A stretch of DNA of 64,000 nt from Salvia splendens (GCF_004379255.2 NC_056047.1:19110293-19174292); one strand, 5' to 3'; counted from the stretch's first letter, positions 1 through 12,022 are shown. A program made the numbers and translations. The notes: a model not told the origin generated them from the sequence alone.

Positions 1-1157
1 TGCTGTGAAATCCTTTAAAAATATTCCCTCCGTCCCATATAATAAGGACACTTACATTTTTTGTCCGTCCCATAAAAATATCACATTTTCATTTTTTGAA
101 AGTTCTCTAAACTCATTACCCATATACATTAATTTATTTACCATTTAATATCACTACATCCCATCTTTAAACACTAATAATAATGTGGATCTCATTATCC
201 ACTAACACTATTTTAACTACCATTCTTCGCCTCCAAACTCGATCAAATTTCATGATTATTATGCCCAAGTTTTAACTTCATGGAAAATCCAAAATTTTAC
301 CATAGTTATGATATTAGCGAGCAATATTTCTTTAATATTGAAATTTTTTACGTTCAGAAAAAGGTGTATACTAGACAAAAAAAATCTTCAAGAGCTAGAC
401 ATGCATTTATTATAATGGATAATGTTCGAAAAAATTATAAACTTTAGTCGGAATTTGCTATTTTCCAAGGAAAATATTCCCAGCCTAAATTTAAAATTGA
501 TGTAGCTAACTTGACCCCATGTGGATCTATTTGGCACCAGGCATGTCATATATAGCCCAAGAAAGAACACTAAACAATTCTTTTAGGAAATGAAAACGCA
601 TAATAGAGAATTAATGACTGAAGTGTCATAATCAACGAACATATTAATGACCCTCTAAACAAAAAAAAGCATAGTTAAATTTTTTATGCATGTTAACTAT
701 ATAGTGCAAAAAAGAGGCAAGTACTATATATATAGTGCAAGAAAGAATCGGTTCAAGTGTGTAAATGGTAATGATTATTTGGAAGAGCATGTAACTAATG
801 ATGAGATGTAATGATGAAATATTGGAAAAAAATGTTAAGCCACGAATAAGATTAAAAGAATAATTGTATGGAATTCATGACACGTCATCTTCCATTTGAA
901 TAGAGGGTTTGATTCGATTAGAGTTGCAAAACAACTAATTAAAATGGTCGCCAAATTAAATCCCTCTACTTGTAGGAAGGATTATCATCTTTGATGGATT
1001 TGACATGCATACAAGATTATTAGATGCCTCTGTTTATAATAATCCATATATTGTCTTTGGTAGATGTTTCTGTTTATAATCATCCATATATGATCTTTAA
1101 TAACAAAATAAGTAAACTCTCCAGTAATAACAAAAAAAATATTAGATATCCAAGCCC
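1..1157. other. Intergenic, no gene seen
   Basis: AT-rich DNA without a supportable coding region. Near 28-60 there is a CTCCGTCCCA-type motif typical of the ends of Stowaway/mariner-like MITEs, but I could not find its partner end. Around 1018-1100 a phrase reading like gatgcctctgtttataat is repeated imperfectly. Confidence 0.6.
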
Positions 1158-1159
1158 CC

Positions 1160-1224
1160 TAGCTCAAGTGATTGAGTAGGGTGGCAAGGATACCGCGCCA
1201 TCTTGGAGGTCTCGAGTTCGACTT
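1160..1224 (+). other. tRNA-like (SINE-head-like) segment
   Basis: An A-box-like stretch (tagctcaagtgattgag, 1160-1176) is followed about 40 bp later by a B-box-like stretch (gagttcgactt, 1214-1224). This is the order and spacing of an RNA polymerase III internal promoter as in tRNA-derived SINEs. No complete tRNA cloverleaf was established and no SINE tail was found, because the LTR retrotransposon begins within the B-box region. It could be a truncated SINE head or chance. Confidence 0.35.
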
Positions 1225-3226
1225 CTAGGTCGAGCTACTAAGTCCAATGAACCCACTAGATCACTCGGTCTAGGAACTCAGGGGAATATAGAAGACTCGG
1301 TCGTTGGACACACAACTCTCGCGTTTCAAAGATCCCTCAACCCGTTATACTACAGACTAGTATAGAGAAGCAAGGGGTCGATCCCACGAAAATGGATGCG
1401 TAAGAAAGCATTTAGAAGATTCTGGATTAGAAAGCGGCTGCTGCCACGCAAATTTGGGTTGAGGTGTAACTACTACTAGACCTAGGAACGAAGTAAACAC
1501 CGGACCTAGGAAACGGAAAACATCATGCCGACATTAAACTTTCTCATAACTGCGAGACATTAAACTAACTTCTTAGACTGAGCAATCAACTTCCTAATTT
1601 GACTAGACAGAAAGCAGGAAAACGGTGGAGACTATTTTCTGTAAGCAGAAAGTACGGTATTAAAGCTGCAAACAACAACTAAAGGATTAACCAACACTGT
1701 CGCACATCTCATTACATGTATCAAATGCGAACATGTAGAAAACAGAGCACAAACCCAGATTCAAACATAATGTAAAAGTGTGGACGTCAGAAACTTGCAA
1801 TTAGCCGGAAATAAAACAGATCTACATACGCTAGACGGAATGAAATGAAAACACGAAAATCCGGCATCAACTCCGATCACCCTGTTTCAGATCCAAATGT
1901 CGGATGCTTAATCCACTCCGGATCCAAGCATTCCGAACCCATCAATCAACAAATTCAACTCCATAACTCATGATTCAACCGATCTATCCCGATCAACACA
2001 AGCCTTCAACAATTTTGCGCAAACTCAGTAGAACGGCGCGAAAATCAAAGTGCCTCGACAAACTTAAAACCAATTACATCCATGCTCGAAATTAACAGTA
2101 ACTCAAATACGGAAACTAGGGCTGGCAATTTTCGACACGACATGATAATCTGACACGAATCCGCATGAAATTATTGGGTTGGGGTCAAGTCTTATTGGAT
2201 TCGTGTCCTTATCGGGTTGACCCATTAAGAACCCGATAATTTTAGGTTGGGTTCGGGTCGGATGCGGGTCGGATACATGTAACCCATTAAGAAATAATAT
2301 TATTATTTTTATTATTATTTAAAAATATATATATTACTTTAATTTTTTAATTTCTTATAAATTAGGTTTAAATAGTATAAAACAAATTTTAATTGGGTAA
2401 ATTAGGTTAAAAATTAAGGTTTAATCATGTAATATTAGGTTTTAATCATGTAATATCAGGTTCGGGTTGTTATCGTGTCGTGTCAACCCATATTATATCG
2501 TGTCGATAACGGGTTTGTGTTGGGTGCGGGTCGTGTTCGGATTTGAAGGTAGCAGGTCGGGTTCGTGTTCGGATTTATAGTTTCCTTAACAGGTCGGGTT
2601 CAGGTTAGGCCTTATTGGGTTGGGTCATTATCAGGTTGACCCGATAACGACCCAATCCGCACGATTTGCCAGCCCTAACGGAAACAGAAACTTTATAAAC
2701 CAACAGAAATTCAACGGAAAACAAAGTCGAGCTTCGAACAGCGAAGCTCGGTGAAATTCACGACGGAATTTAAAATGAAAGCGATTAAATTGTTTCTTCG
2801 CCCTCTGTGAGGACGGTGTTCCCAACTACGAAATAGCACAAAGTAACCCGAAAACTACCCTACGATCTCCCGAACATTTCCCCCCAAGTGTGTAAAAGTG
2901 AGTTAGCTACGAGCCACAATCTGGTCACAAGTCCTCCACCCTCCAAAGTTTTTTTTGCATGCTCTCCTCCTTATATAGGTGCGGAGTTGATCTTCTAGAA
3001 ACCTTCGTAGAAATCTCCATTCTACCCTTCAGCTTCGTTATCTCCTCCGTCTAGTCGTTTTCCCTCCAAATTGCTCACTTATTCGCCAGTTCCTTGGACC
3101 ATGTAATTGTCATCTTCTTTCCTGGATCTGGCAAAAACCTTCTACACACCTGGCTTAAAATATGCGTTAGACCCCGCAAACACATGAATTTTACCCTTTA
3201 ACCAATGCATGAAATTAGTCTTATCA
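1221..3226 (-). repeat. Left (3') LTR of element A
   Basis: Aligns with 7326-8760 after removal of an inserted MITE at 2117-2677 and its extra 8-bp duplication. It ends ttatca at 3226; the outer end has ac where the right copy has tg. About 1437 bp without the insertion. Confidence 0.85.
2117..2677. mobile_element. hAT-type MITE inserted in LTR
   Basis: A 561-bp segment absent from the other LTR copy. It has perfect terminal inverted repeats (TAGGGCTGGCAA at the left, TTGCCAGCCCTA at the right) and a perfect 8-bp target duplication acggaaac at 2109-2116 and 2678-2685. An 8-bp duplication with TAGGG ends is diagnostic of hAT elements. The inside is rich in gggttcgggtcgg-like phrases and has no coding capacity. 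The paired LTR supplies the empty site, so both ends are exact. Confidence 0.93.
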
Positions 3227-4708
3227 AACTGCTCACACTTTAACCATAATTGTCCTCAAGTATAAAGACAAGAAAAAGAAATTAGGCGAATTTCAATGCA
3301 TGATTGTCCTCAGACCGACTCTACAAAAGCAAAAAACACAAACTCCTAGACCTAGTCACACTACGAGACTAACAAAGTGAAAATAAACACTTAAGGAAAA
3401 ACACGAAGAAAAAAAAACAAAGGCATGACCTGGCTTCAACTTTTAGGCAACCGTCCCCACAAGCTTAAGATCTATCTGATTCTTCTACAGTCTCCAAATC
3501 CTCCCCTTTTCCTCTTCTACCTAATTGGTCTGTCAGTTCGTCAAGATAGTCCTTTGACTCCCCAATTGTTGGATTCACTCGATCACTCATTCCTCACCAG
3601 GGATGTTAGGATCGAATCACTCTTAAGTCCAAGTTATACCACTGATGCATCGGGTTATGAGAGTTTCTCCTTCTTATCGTCTCTTTTTATTTCCTGGGTC
3701 AGGGTACTATTGCTCCTTGCCCTTAGGATATATATTTTTTAAATTTTTCCCTGGACTTCGTCCAGCTTATACCTCTTTTTTCCTGGACTTCGTCCAGCTT
3801 ATACCTCATTTTCCTGGACTTCGTCCAGCTTATACCTCCAGAACCTATATTTTTTTATTTCCTCTTCTTCTTATTTTTTTATTTTCTCCTTCTGACTCTA
3901 CTCTCTAAGCATCAAGTGGCGATACCCTTTTTATACAAGTTAGCTCAAAGTGTATAGGCTTATAACTCACTTTTATAGAAGGGTTTCACAACTAGGTTAT
4001 CTAGAGCATCCTCTATCGTCCTTACTTCATTCAAACTGACTTCAGCTTATTAAGGAAAAAAAGCCTCAAAGTTGACATGCATCCTATCATCAATTGCTCT
4101 TACTAAGGGGATCTTGCAGTATTATATTCACTAGCTCATGCGACACACATAAACACTTAAACCTAAAAAACTATCAAACTTAGGCACAAACTGTACTACT
4201 CACTCCCCCTCCCACTTCACTCAAGCTTGTCCCCAAGCTATCCTAGTGAAGGGGGGAAACAAGGAAGTAATAACAGATCCCAACAAAACACAGAAGCACT
4301 TAACAAAAACAAACTTCTCACACTTAGACCGAGCAACGGGCTAAGTGGCAGAAATGACAACAGACAAAAAACAAAACATATCAAGAACAACACAAACTTC
4401 TCACACTTAGTCCGTGCAACGAGCTAAGTGGGAGAAGACATAAAAAAATGCAGACTACCAGATATCACAAGGCATGCTTGGAAAAAGAACTAACACAAAA
4501 CATAAGAAAAACCGAAAGTAAAGTTACTTGGTCAAAGGGGGAACTCAATTAGGGGCTTGGCTCCCGCGGGAGCCAAGCTGCGGTGGAACGTAGGATCGGG
4601 TGACTTTTGCTTTCTTCCTCGCCGGTGACTCCGGCTTATCCTCCTCTTTCGCACTTCTCGTAGACACTGGTTTTCTTACTGACACGGGCTTTAATGCGGA
4701 CGGGGTTG
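3227..4708 (-). other. Non-coding part of element A
   Basis: Lies downstream of the element's ORF in the minus sense. It contains no convincing protein. A short tandem repeat lies at 3747-3840. Two similar stretches at about 4313-4356 and 4390-4435 each pair a cttctcacacttag-like arm with a ctaagtggnagaa-like arm and could form hairpins. Confidence 0.5.
3747..3840. repeat. Three-copy short tandem repeat
   Basis: The phrase cctggacttcgtccagctta, followed by tacctc and a T-rich spacer, occurs three times in succession. Each copy holds the small palindrome ctggacttcgtccag, able to form a hairpin with a tiny loop. It lies within the non-coding 3' part of LTR element A (minus orientation). Confidence 0.85.
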
Positions 4709-7039
4709 TCAAGGGCTTGGAGGCTGGTGGGGCAACTGGAGGGCAGAACTTCCTTGCCCTGACTGCGTGGGCACACTGCTAGGTCTAGCAGGCAATGTCA
4801 TTTGAGGCTCGGGAAATTTCTCCCTCAGCCACTTTGTCATCATCATCATTAAGCTGACGGCTTCCGCTATACGATCGTTCTGTGTAGATGACTTTCCCAC
4901 CAAGACAGTGACGCGCCCCTTGAGGGCCTGCATCTCCTCCCTGACTCCGCCAAACTCTTTCCGCATCTCAGTCATTTCCTTCCGAATAGCACTGAGCTCC
5001 GTATGCATTACACTCATTTCCTGTCGAACTGCACCCAGTTCCTTGTGCATTATTCCCACGTCCGTTTTCATCTCCTCGTACCCAACACTGGCGACTGCTT
5101 CAATTCTGCACTGCTCGGGCTTCACCTGGGGCTCCAACCTGCCGACCTCGTAGAAGCACACATCATTCCCCGACATGTATAACAAGCCTTTGTTGAAGAA
5201 ATAATCCACACTGAAAAGCTCTGGAGGCTCGCACATTACTATCTCCGGCGCAGATTTGGCAATCTTCATTATAGAGTTTCGCTGGAGGTAGGCACCTAAG
5301 AGATGACAGGTGTACATATGTCGGGAAGGGTTTGCGGCCATCTGATGGCAGGCCTGGGCTAACCAATAGCCCAGATGCACTTTCACTCATTTGGCCATGC
5401 ACCATGTGAAGTATAAGTCGACTGTGGTCAAGGCTGAGTTTGCGGTCCCTATCAAGTTGTAACTGATAAATGTCTGAGCAAACCTCAGGATCCGGTTGTC
5501 GATATTGAACGCCTTTGAGTAACTAGTCTTAAACTGTCCAACCTTCGGGTGCGTGACGAACTCCCAAGCGGACTGTGGTGTGAACCCGGGTGTGTTCCTT
5601 GGGGCTCCTACCATCCTCTCATTCCATATGCCATAGTCATCCTCAGCACGCATGAACAAGCCCATCCGGAGGGACCATTCTCTAAGACTCATGTCATGTT
5701 CTTCAGTAAAAAGGCGGAAAGTAATGGAATCCGCGTCTAGATCTGTGGTGGACTTCAGGTGAAACATGGAAAAGAACACTCGGGCCAACGCAGCTGGCAC
5801 CTCAGCCCCACTATGCTTCAAGAGCCAGTCAAACCCGATCGTGCTGATGTATTGACGAAACTCCTCGTCGGAGTCTATTTCTTCCAATTCTTCCCCCAAA
5901 TATCGCTTTCCAGATTTTGCAAGCTTACCCGTGCTACACCGTTCCTTGTATGTTGCCGCTCGCTTGGGATCATCGAACTTTTTCATTGCGTCTAGCAGTC
6001 CTTTGGTGATCCAGACTTCTGCAGGCTCAAAATTTAAACACTTCTCTGGCTCTTCTATCTCGACCTCTTCAGAGTCACTGGACCCAGCAGGGTTAAGTGG
6101 CTCCTCCGCGTACGGTACTTTCGCGGGTGCAGAAAGTGAGGTTTCGACAGACTTGCCCTCAGCGGGCTTCTTCGATTTCTTAACCAAGGAAGTAGCTGCA
6201 TGTTTACCCTTCCCTTTCCTCTCCGCTGCCTGGCGGCGCTCCTCCTTATTGCTAGATCCACGAGAATCTGCCTTCCCTATTTCCATAGCCGCTGGATCCA
6301 GTACTTCTCTTTCAGTAGGTTGGGCTGTATCATCAATCTCCTCCAACAGGCTTCGTCGAGCCTGCCGCCTAGCTTCCCGTGTATCTATCGGTGAACCCGT
6401 CTCTTCCGGGACTTCTGTCAGATCTACCACCAGATTCACCCCACCATCAACGGGCTCCAATGATTCTTCAATAACGGGGGCCACCGCCTCCTCAGACAAT
6501 CCAGGAGTTGTCCCCTCAATGTAAATAGGGGATTCCCCCTCCTCTAAAAGTTTCTCCTCTTGGGCTTCACCGCCCACCATCTTCACAGGGGTCTCCCCCT
6601 CAACAACTCTTTCAGAAAAAACAGGGGTCCCCCCCTCTGAAATTCTCACAGGTAAAACAGGGGTTTCCCCCTCCGACACACCTTCAACGGTAACTAGGGC
6701 TTCCCCCTCAATACCCGTCCTCTGCTCCAACCCCGCACCCAGATCTGCCTCATGTCCCTTCTCGACACCTACCGTGGCGTCTTTCACGGGTGCGCTGGTA
6801 GACGGTTCGGCTGCAGCTTGTACGTCAAAAGGTTGGGCTGTCGAATCCTCCGGAATCGGCGGCGGTGGTGGTGCGGTGGTTGTCGACGCGGCAGGTTTTG
6901 CCCCTTCCATCATCGTCGTGAACATAGCGAAGGCTTTCATCGCTTCTTCTGAACCGCCGAACTTCTGCATTAATTCTGCCATGAACGTCGCCGCGCCGGC
7001 AGATGCGGAGGGGCTCCCTGCACTTGGTTTGTTCTCCAT
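4709..7039 (-). pseudogene. Element A ORF, broken by one stop
   Basis: A large ORF of an LTR retrotransposon. The likely start is the ATG at 7039 (protein MENKPSAGSPSA...); the open frame extends further upstream but only through leader-like sequence. About 550 codons are open to an in-frame TGA at 5387-5389, after which the same frame continues to 4709 (about another 225 codons). The N-terminal part is Ala/Pro/Glu-rich, with degenerate EGETPV-like repeats at roughly residues 105-185 and a Lys/Arg-rich patch that could be a nuclear signal. The middle is a globular domain (from about YKERCSTGKLAKSGKRYLG to FTWCMAK). The part after the stop ends in a long heptad-like coiled coil of MHKELGAVRQEM type. 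The globular part resembles the uncharacterised ORFs of plant Athila-like or large derivative elements, but I recognise no catalytic motif; function unknown. It is the only large ORF in the element. Confidence 0.6.
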
Positions 7040-7325
7040 GATCTGATTCTGAAAATCACACAAAAACTTGGAAGAAAAATTTCCGATTAGGGTTAATGCG
7101 AGAGAAGATTTTGAGGATTTTTTAGAGTGAGAGAGTGTGTTTAGTTTGAGAAATAAAGAATAAGGAGGGAAAATAGGTATTAGATGGGAACGGTTGCAGC
7201 AGGCGATTGCAGGCATGAGGTCAGCAACCGTACGCTTTCCCATAAAGTGTGATTTTGAAACGCCAGGTTCCCAGGTCAAGGAGCGGGAGTAGAGTGTGCG
7301 GGAGTAGAGTGTGTGGGTGTTCTAC

Positions 7326-8760
7326 TGTTCTAGGTCGAGCTACTAAGTCCAATGAACCCACTAGATCACTCGGTCTAGGAACTCAGGGGAATATAGAAGA
7401 CTCGGTCGTTGGACACACAACTCTCGCGTTTCAAAGATCCCTCAACCAGTTATACTATAGACTAGTATAGAGAAGCAAGGGGTCGATCCCACGAAGATGG
7501 ATGTGTCAGAAAACATTTAGAAGATTCTGGATTAGAAAGCGGCTGCTGCCACGCAAATTTGGGTTGAGGTGTAACTACTACTAGACCTAGGAACGAAGTA
7601 AACACCGGACCTAGGAAACTGAAAACATCATGCTGACATTAAACTTTCTCATAACTGCGAGACATTAAACTAACTTCTTAGACTGAACAATCAACTTCCT
7701 AATTTGACTAGACAGAAAGCAGGAAAACGGTGGAGACTATTTTTCGCAAACAGAAAGTACGGTATTAAAGCTGCAAATAACAACTAAATGATTAACCAAC
7801 ACTGTCGCACATCTCATTACCTGTATCAAATACGAACATGTAGAAAACAGAGCACAAACCAAGATTCAAACAGAATGTAAAAGTGTGGACGTCGGAAACT
7901 TGCAATTAGCCGGAAATAAAACAAATCTACATACGCTAGACGGAATGAAATGAAAACATGAAAATCCGGCATCAACTCCGATCACCCTGTTTCAGATCCA
8001 AACGTCGGATGCTTAATCCACTCCGAATCCAAGCATTCCGAACCCATCAATCAACAAATTCAACTCCATAACTCCTGATTCAACCGATCTATCCCGATCA
8101 ACACAAGCCTTCAACAATTCTGCGCAAACTCAGTAGAATGGTGCGAAAATCAAAGTACCTCGACAAACTTAAAACCAATTGCATCCTTGCTCGAAATTAA
8201 CAGTAACTCAAATACGGAAATAGAAACTTCATAAACCTACAGAAATTCAACAGAAAACAAAGCCGAGCTTCGAACAGCGAAGCTCGGTGAAATTCACGAT
8301 GAAAATTAAAATGAAAGCGATTAAATTATTTCTTCGCCCTCTGTGAGGACGGTGTTGCCCAACTACGAAATAGCACAAAGTAACCCGAAAACTACCCAAC
8401 GATCTCCCGAACATTTCCCCCTAAGTGTGTAAAAGTGAGTGAGCTACGAGCCACAATCTGGTCACAAGTCCTCCACCCTCTGAAGTTTTTTTGCATGCTC
8501 TCCTCCTTATATAGGTGCAGAGTTGATCTTCTAGAAGCCTTCATAGAAATCTGCATTCTACCCTTCAGCTTCGTTATCTCCTCCGTCTAGTCGTTTTCCC
8601 TCCAAATTGCTCACTTATTCGCCAGTTCCTTGGACCATGTAATTGTCCTCTTCTTTCCTGGATCTGGCTTTCCTTCTACACACCTGGCTTAAAATATGCG
8701 TTAGACCCTGCAAACACATGAATTTTACCCTTTAACCAATGTATGAAATTAGTTTTATCA
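7326..8760 (-). repeat. Right (5') LTR of element A
   Basis: A 1435-bp copy starting tgttctagg and ending ttttatca, matching the left LTR without the MITE. In minus orientation it is the 5' LTR and would drive transcription leftward into the ORF at 7039. It abuts the truncated LTR of element B at 8761 exactly. Confidence 0.88.
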
Positions 8761-9119
8761 TCTTACAAAATAGTATTTATAGCTAGGGTTGGAATCCCAA
8801 GAAAAGAGTTCAAAAACAAGAAATTCAACTAAAATAGTTTAAACGCCCGGTCGGGCATTTTGGGATGGTGAGTTCGCCCGGCCGGGCGAACTCTCTGGAA
8901 CGTGGATGACACTCAGCGCACAAACGCCCGATCAAGCGTTTTGGAGGGGTGGATTCGCTCGACCGGGCGTTCTGTCTCCCTCCTCCATTGCCCTCTGGAT
9001 GAAGTTTGAAACGCCCTCCCGAAGCTTTTGTCTCATGGATCTCGTGACGGGCCTTCCGGGCAGCCTAAGGGGAGTCGTGGTTGCGTCTGCCTTGGCCTTG
9101 GACCTCCCGTTCGTATCAT
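8761..9119 (-). repeat. 3' LTR of element B, truncated
   Basis: Matches 12465-12900 of the complete LTR, from tcttacaaaatag to cgttcgtatca. The first 426 bases of the plus-strand LTR sequence are absent because element A's LTR lies there. It includes palindromes of the form cgcccggtcgggc (8844-8890 and near 8923). The end of the pol frame (stop near 8932) lies inside this LTR. Confidence 0.85.
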
Positions 9120-10964
9120 TCTCTCCCTCTTGAGAAGGATTTGTCCTCAAATCCGGGCCGTCCCCTACAAAATCAAACGGGCTCAAGTCAGCCACATTAA
9201 AGGTACAACTCACGTTATACTCACCGGGAAGATCAATGATGTAGGCATTGTCGTTCACACGCTCTAGGACCATAAATGAGCCATCCCCTCGCGGGGCGAG
9301 CTTGGATCTTGCCTTGTCGGGAAAACGTATTTTCCGAAGGTGCACCCACACTCAATCTCCGAGGTTGAACAACATTTTCTTCCGCCCTTTGTTCACCCTT
9401 TGAGTTACTTGTTCTCCTATCTTGCGGATTCGTTCTTGCACTCGGGTGTGCAAGTCTTGCACAAACTTGGCCTTCTCCATCCCACCTACATCAACCATAT
9501 AAAACAAAGGTAAATCGGCCTTGGACAAGTCCAACGGGGTGAGTGGATTGAAACCATAGACAACCTCAAAAGGGGATTGTTGGGTAGTGGAATGTATGGT
9601 CCTATTATAAGCAAACTAGGCTATAGACAAACATTCTTCCCAAGAAGTTTGTTTTCCAAAACCAATGCATGGAGAAGAGCACCCAAGGAACGGTTTACAA
9701 CTTCCGTTTGGCCATCCGTTTGGGGGTGTGCGGTGGTAGAGAAAAGAAGTTTGGTACCCATCCTACCCCGAAGTGTTTTCCAAAAGAAACTCAAAAATTT
9801 GATGTCTCTATCACTCACAATAGTTCTTGGGACCTCATGGATTCTTACCACCTCCTTGAAAAATAAACTAGCAATGAATTTGGCATCACTTGTGTTCCGA
9901 CATGGAATGAAGTGAGCCATTTTGGAAAATCTATCCACCACTACAAAAATGCTATCATTTTTTCCTAAGAGACATTGGGAGACCTAGAACAAAGTCCATG
10001 GACAAGTCTACCCAAGGATGTGTAGGAGTAGGCAAAGGGGTGTAGAGACCAAAATTGTTAGATTTAGACTTGGCTTGCCTACATTCTAAGCAACTACTAC
10101 AAAACTTTTCAACATGCTTTTTCATGCAAGGCCAAAAGAAATGCTCACTTAGTATGTCAAAAGTTTTAAGCAACCCAAAATGACCAATTAGGACCCCTAG
10201 GTGAGCCTCCTTAATCAACAAATTTCTCAACGAGCATGAAGGTATGCACACCCTATTCTCCCTATAAAGATAGTCATCCAACCTGTAGTATTTATCAAAA
10301 ATACCTTTTTCACAAGCTTCGTAAATAGAAGAAAAGTCATGATCATGCTCATAAAGGTCTTGAATAAACTCAAATCCAACATAATTGGAGGCACACATAG
10401 CAAGCACATGCTTTCTCAAACACACCGTATCACTCACAAGTAAATCACCATCATGATAGGTCTCAAAAGGTTTCCTAGAAAGAGCATCGGCAACCACATT
10501 GTCTTTTCCCTTCTTATACTTAATGACATAGGGAAAAGTCTCAAGGAAAACACTCCACTTAGCATGACTTTTATCAAGTTTATGTTGCCTTCCTAGAACT
10601 TAATAGACTCATGATCCGTGTGTATCACAAACTCCTTATGCATCAAGTAGTGTTGCCAATTCTTAAGGCAACAGACTCTAGCATACAACTCCTTGTCGCA
10701 CGTGGGATAGTTCAATTGGGCTTGATTTAACTTTTTCGAGAAGTAAGTTATGGGCTTACCCTCTTGCATGAGAACTCCCCCAATCCCCACACCACTTGCA
10801 TCACATTCAAGTTCAAATGTTTTATCAAAATTAGGGAGTGCTAGTAAGGGAACATGTGTTAGGTCATTTTTCAAAGTATTAAACGCTCTTCCCATTCCGT
10901 CCTCCACCCCCCATGATCGTACTAACCAAGGGCTCTTCCTCTCCATTATTCTCCTCGGAGGCAT
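8932..10964 (-). pseudogene. gypsy pol relic: RNase H and integrase
   Basis: Read leftward. RNase H (10900 to 10593) shows the [21 protein letters not shown] and HTDHESIKF blocks holding the acidic active-site residues. Then comes the integrase zinc-binding HHCC region (about 10300-10050; EAHLG...GHFG, then CSSCLEC) and the integrase core (about 10000-9620; [25 protein letters not shown] for the D, D, E residues). The C-terminal domain at 9351-8932 (KLAPRGDGSFMVLERVNDNAY) is followed by a tail without a recognisable chromodomain. Breaks: a frameshift near 10592, a frameshift at an A run near 9945-9955, a stop near 9614 and a TGA at 9349-9351. Protease and reverse transcriptase are absent. It cannot give a working polyprotein. 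Confidence 0.88.
9120..9132 (-). other. Polypurine tract of element B
   Basis: On the minus strand the purine run AAGAGGGAGAGAA lies immediately before TGATACGAACG, the start of the 3' LTR. This is the expected position and composition of the plus-strand primer, and it fixes the LTR boundary and the orientation. Confidence 0.8.
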
Positions 10965-11166
10965 TGTGATGTGTGGGGTTGCTCCTATGGGTGTTTGACC
11001 TTGATAGTCGCATGGCCTTCAAAGCGTTGAGCTCGTCGTGGAGAAAATCTTGGTTATCATGGATGGATACTTGGTTCTCCTTGAGTTCCTTCAAATCCCC
11101 GAACATAGCATCTTGAGTGACATGCATTGTTGTTTGGCCTTCTTTTAGATCCCTCAAATCCGCCAT
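10879..11166 (-). pseudogene. Element B gag N-terminal fragment
   Basis: Begins MADLRDLKEGQTTMHVTQ and holds short heptad-like repeats (DLKEGQ, DLKELKENQ) followed by a charged linker. Judged by position (just after the PBS and leader) it is the start of gag. Near 10905 the sequence jumps into the RNase H region in another frame, so the rest of gag, protease and RT have been deleted. About 90 residues remain. Confidence 0.6.
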
Positions 11167-12022
11167 AGTTTATGTCATCAATCTTGTCAACTCATCCCCC
11201 GCCAAATTATGACTCGTGCTCGCACCCGGTTCAACTCCCTCCGGTTGTGAATCCCCCATCGTGGTGGATCTAGTACGAGGTGGCTTTCAAAATGGTACCT
11301 ACAATAAGAAAGAAAAATAAACTAGGAACTAGTCCTAGGGGTTAGTAAAACAAGAAGGGGAGATTTAAAAAGCTAACTCACCCCAATGGTAATACCCCAA
11401 CCCCCCCCCCCCAAGTCACTCACTAATGTCACTCGGTAGGTTTAGAATATAGTGGGGCTAGTATCACTCACTCTCGATCCAAATTCCAAAATGCAAGTGC
11501 AAAGACAAATCAATCAAGGTATACACGTAGGCAATATAACCAAGTAAGTAAAGCCAATCAAGCATGTGAAAGTAAGGTTCAATGCCTAAGGAAGCTAACA
11601 AACAAACTTAGTTGTGCTGAAAATTCATGTAACTCTTGGCTGATCTTTAGGAATTTTTTTGATATGGCTACCCAACCCCAAAATTGATGAAACTTGGTAG
11701 ATAACAAGATTAGAGGGTTTAGAAATAGGGAAAAATAATATAGCAGATTTTCGAGAATACCCTCGATTTTACATTTTCCCCAAATCTGTCAAATTAGGGC
11801 ACAAAACAGGGCAGCAACTTTACACATTAATTTGACCTATCAAATAATGAAAATTTGGGTTGAAATTTTGCAGGTAAATAGTTCATATATCAAGGTTCGT
11901 TCACACCAAAAATCAGCTCAATCCAAAACAATAGACCAATAAACAAACATAGGCTAAAACAAGGAAAAATAAAGAAATGAAATTTCATAGAGGCATATAA
12001 TCAAACACTTACTAAGCAACTA

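Larger units (their letters stand above)
1221..8760 (-). mobile_element. LTR retrotransposon A, pol-less (LARD-like)
   Basis: Two direct repeats of about 1.44 kb (left copy 1221-3226 including a 561-bp insertion; right copy 7326-8760) bracket 4.1 kb. The right copy begins TG and the left copy ends CA, as expected for LTRs. The only large coding region is on the minus strand (4709-7039) and no protease, reverse transcriptase, RNase H or integrase motif is visible, so the element would depend on enzymes from elsewhere. Minus orientation is inferred from that ORF. No canonical primer-binding site was found next to the right LTR, and the flanks (gttcg left, tctta right) do not form a duplication, so the ends may have been rearranged. 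The first 400 or so aligned LTR bases differ at about nine positions by eye, so the insertion is fairly young. Confidence 0.8.

Noticed and set aside
388..570. Minus-strand 60-codon ORF
   Set aside because: AT-rich, no features, no neighbouring signals.
5387..5389. TGA as selenocysteine
   Set aside because: No selenocysteine machinery is known in land plants and no SECIS-like context was sought or seen; a mutation is simpler.
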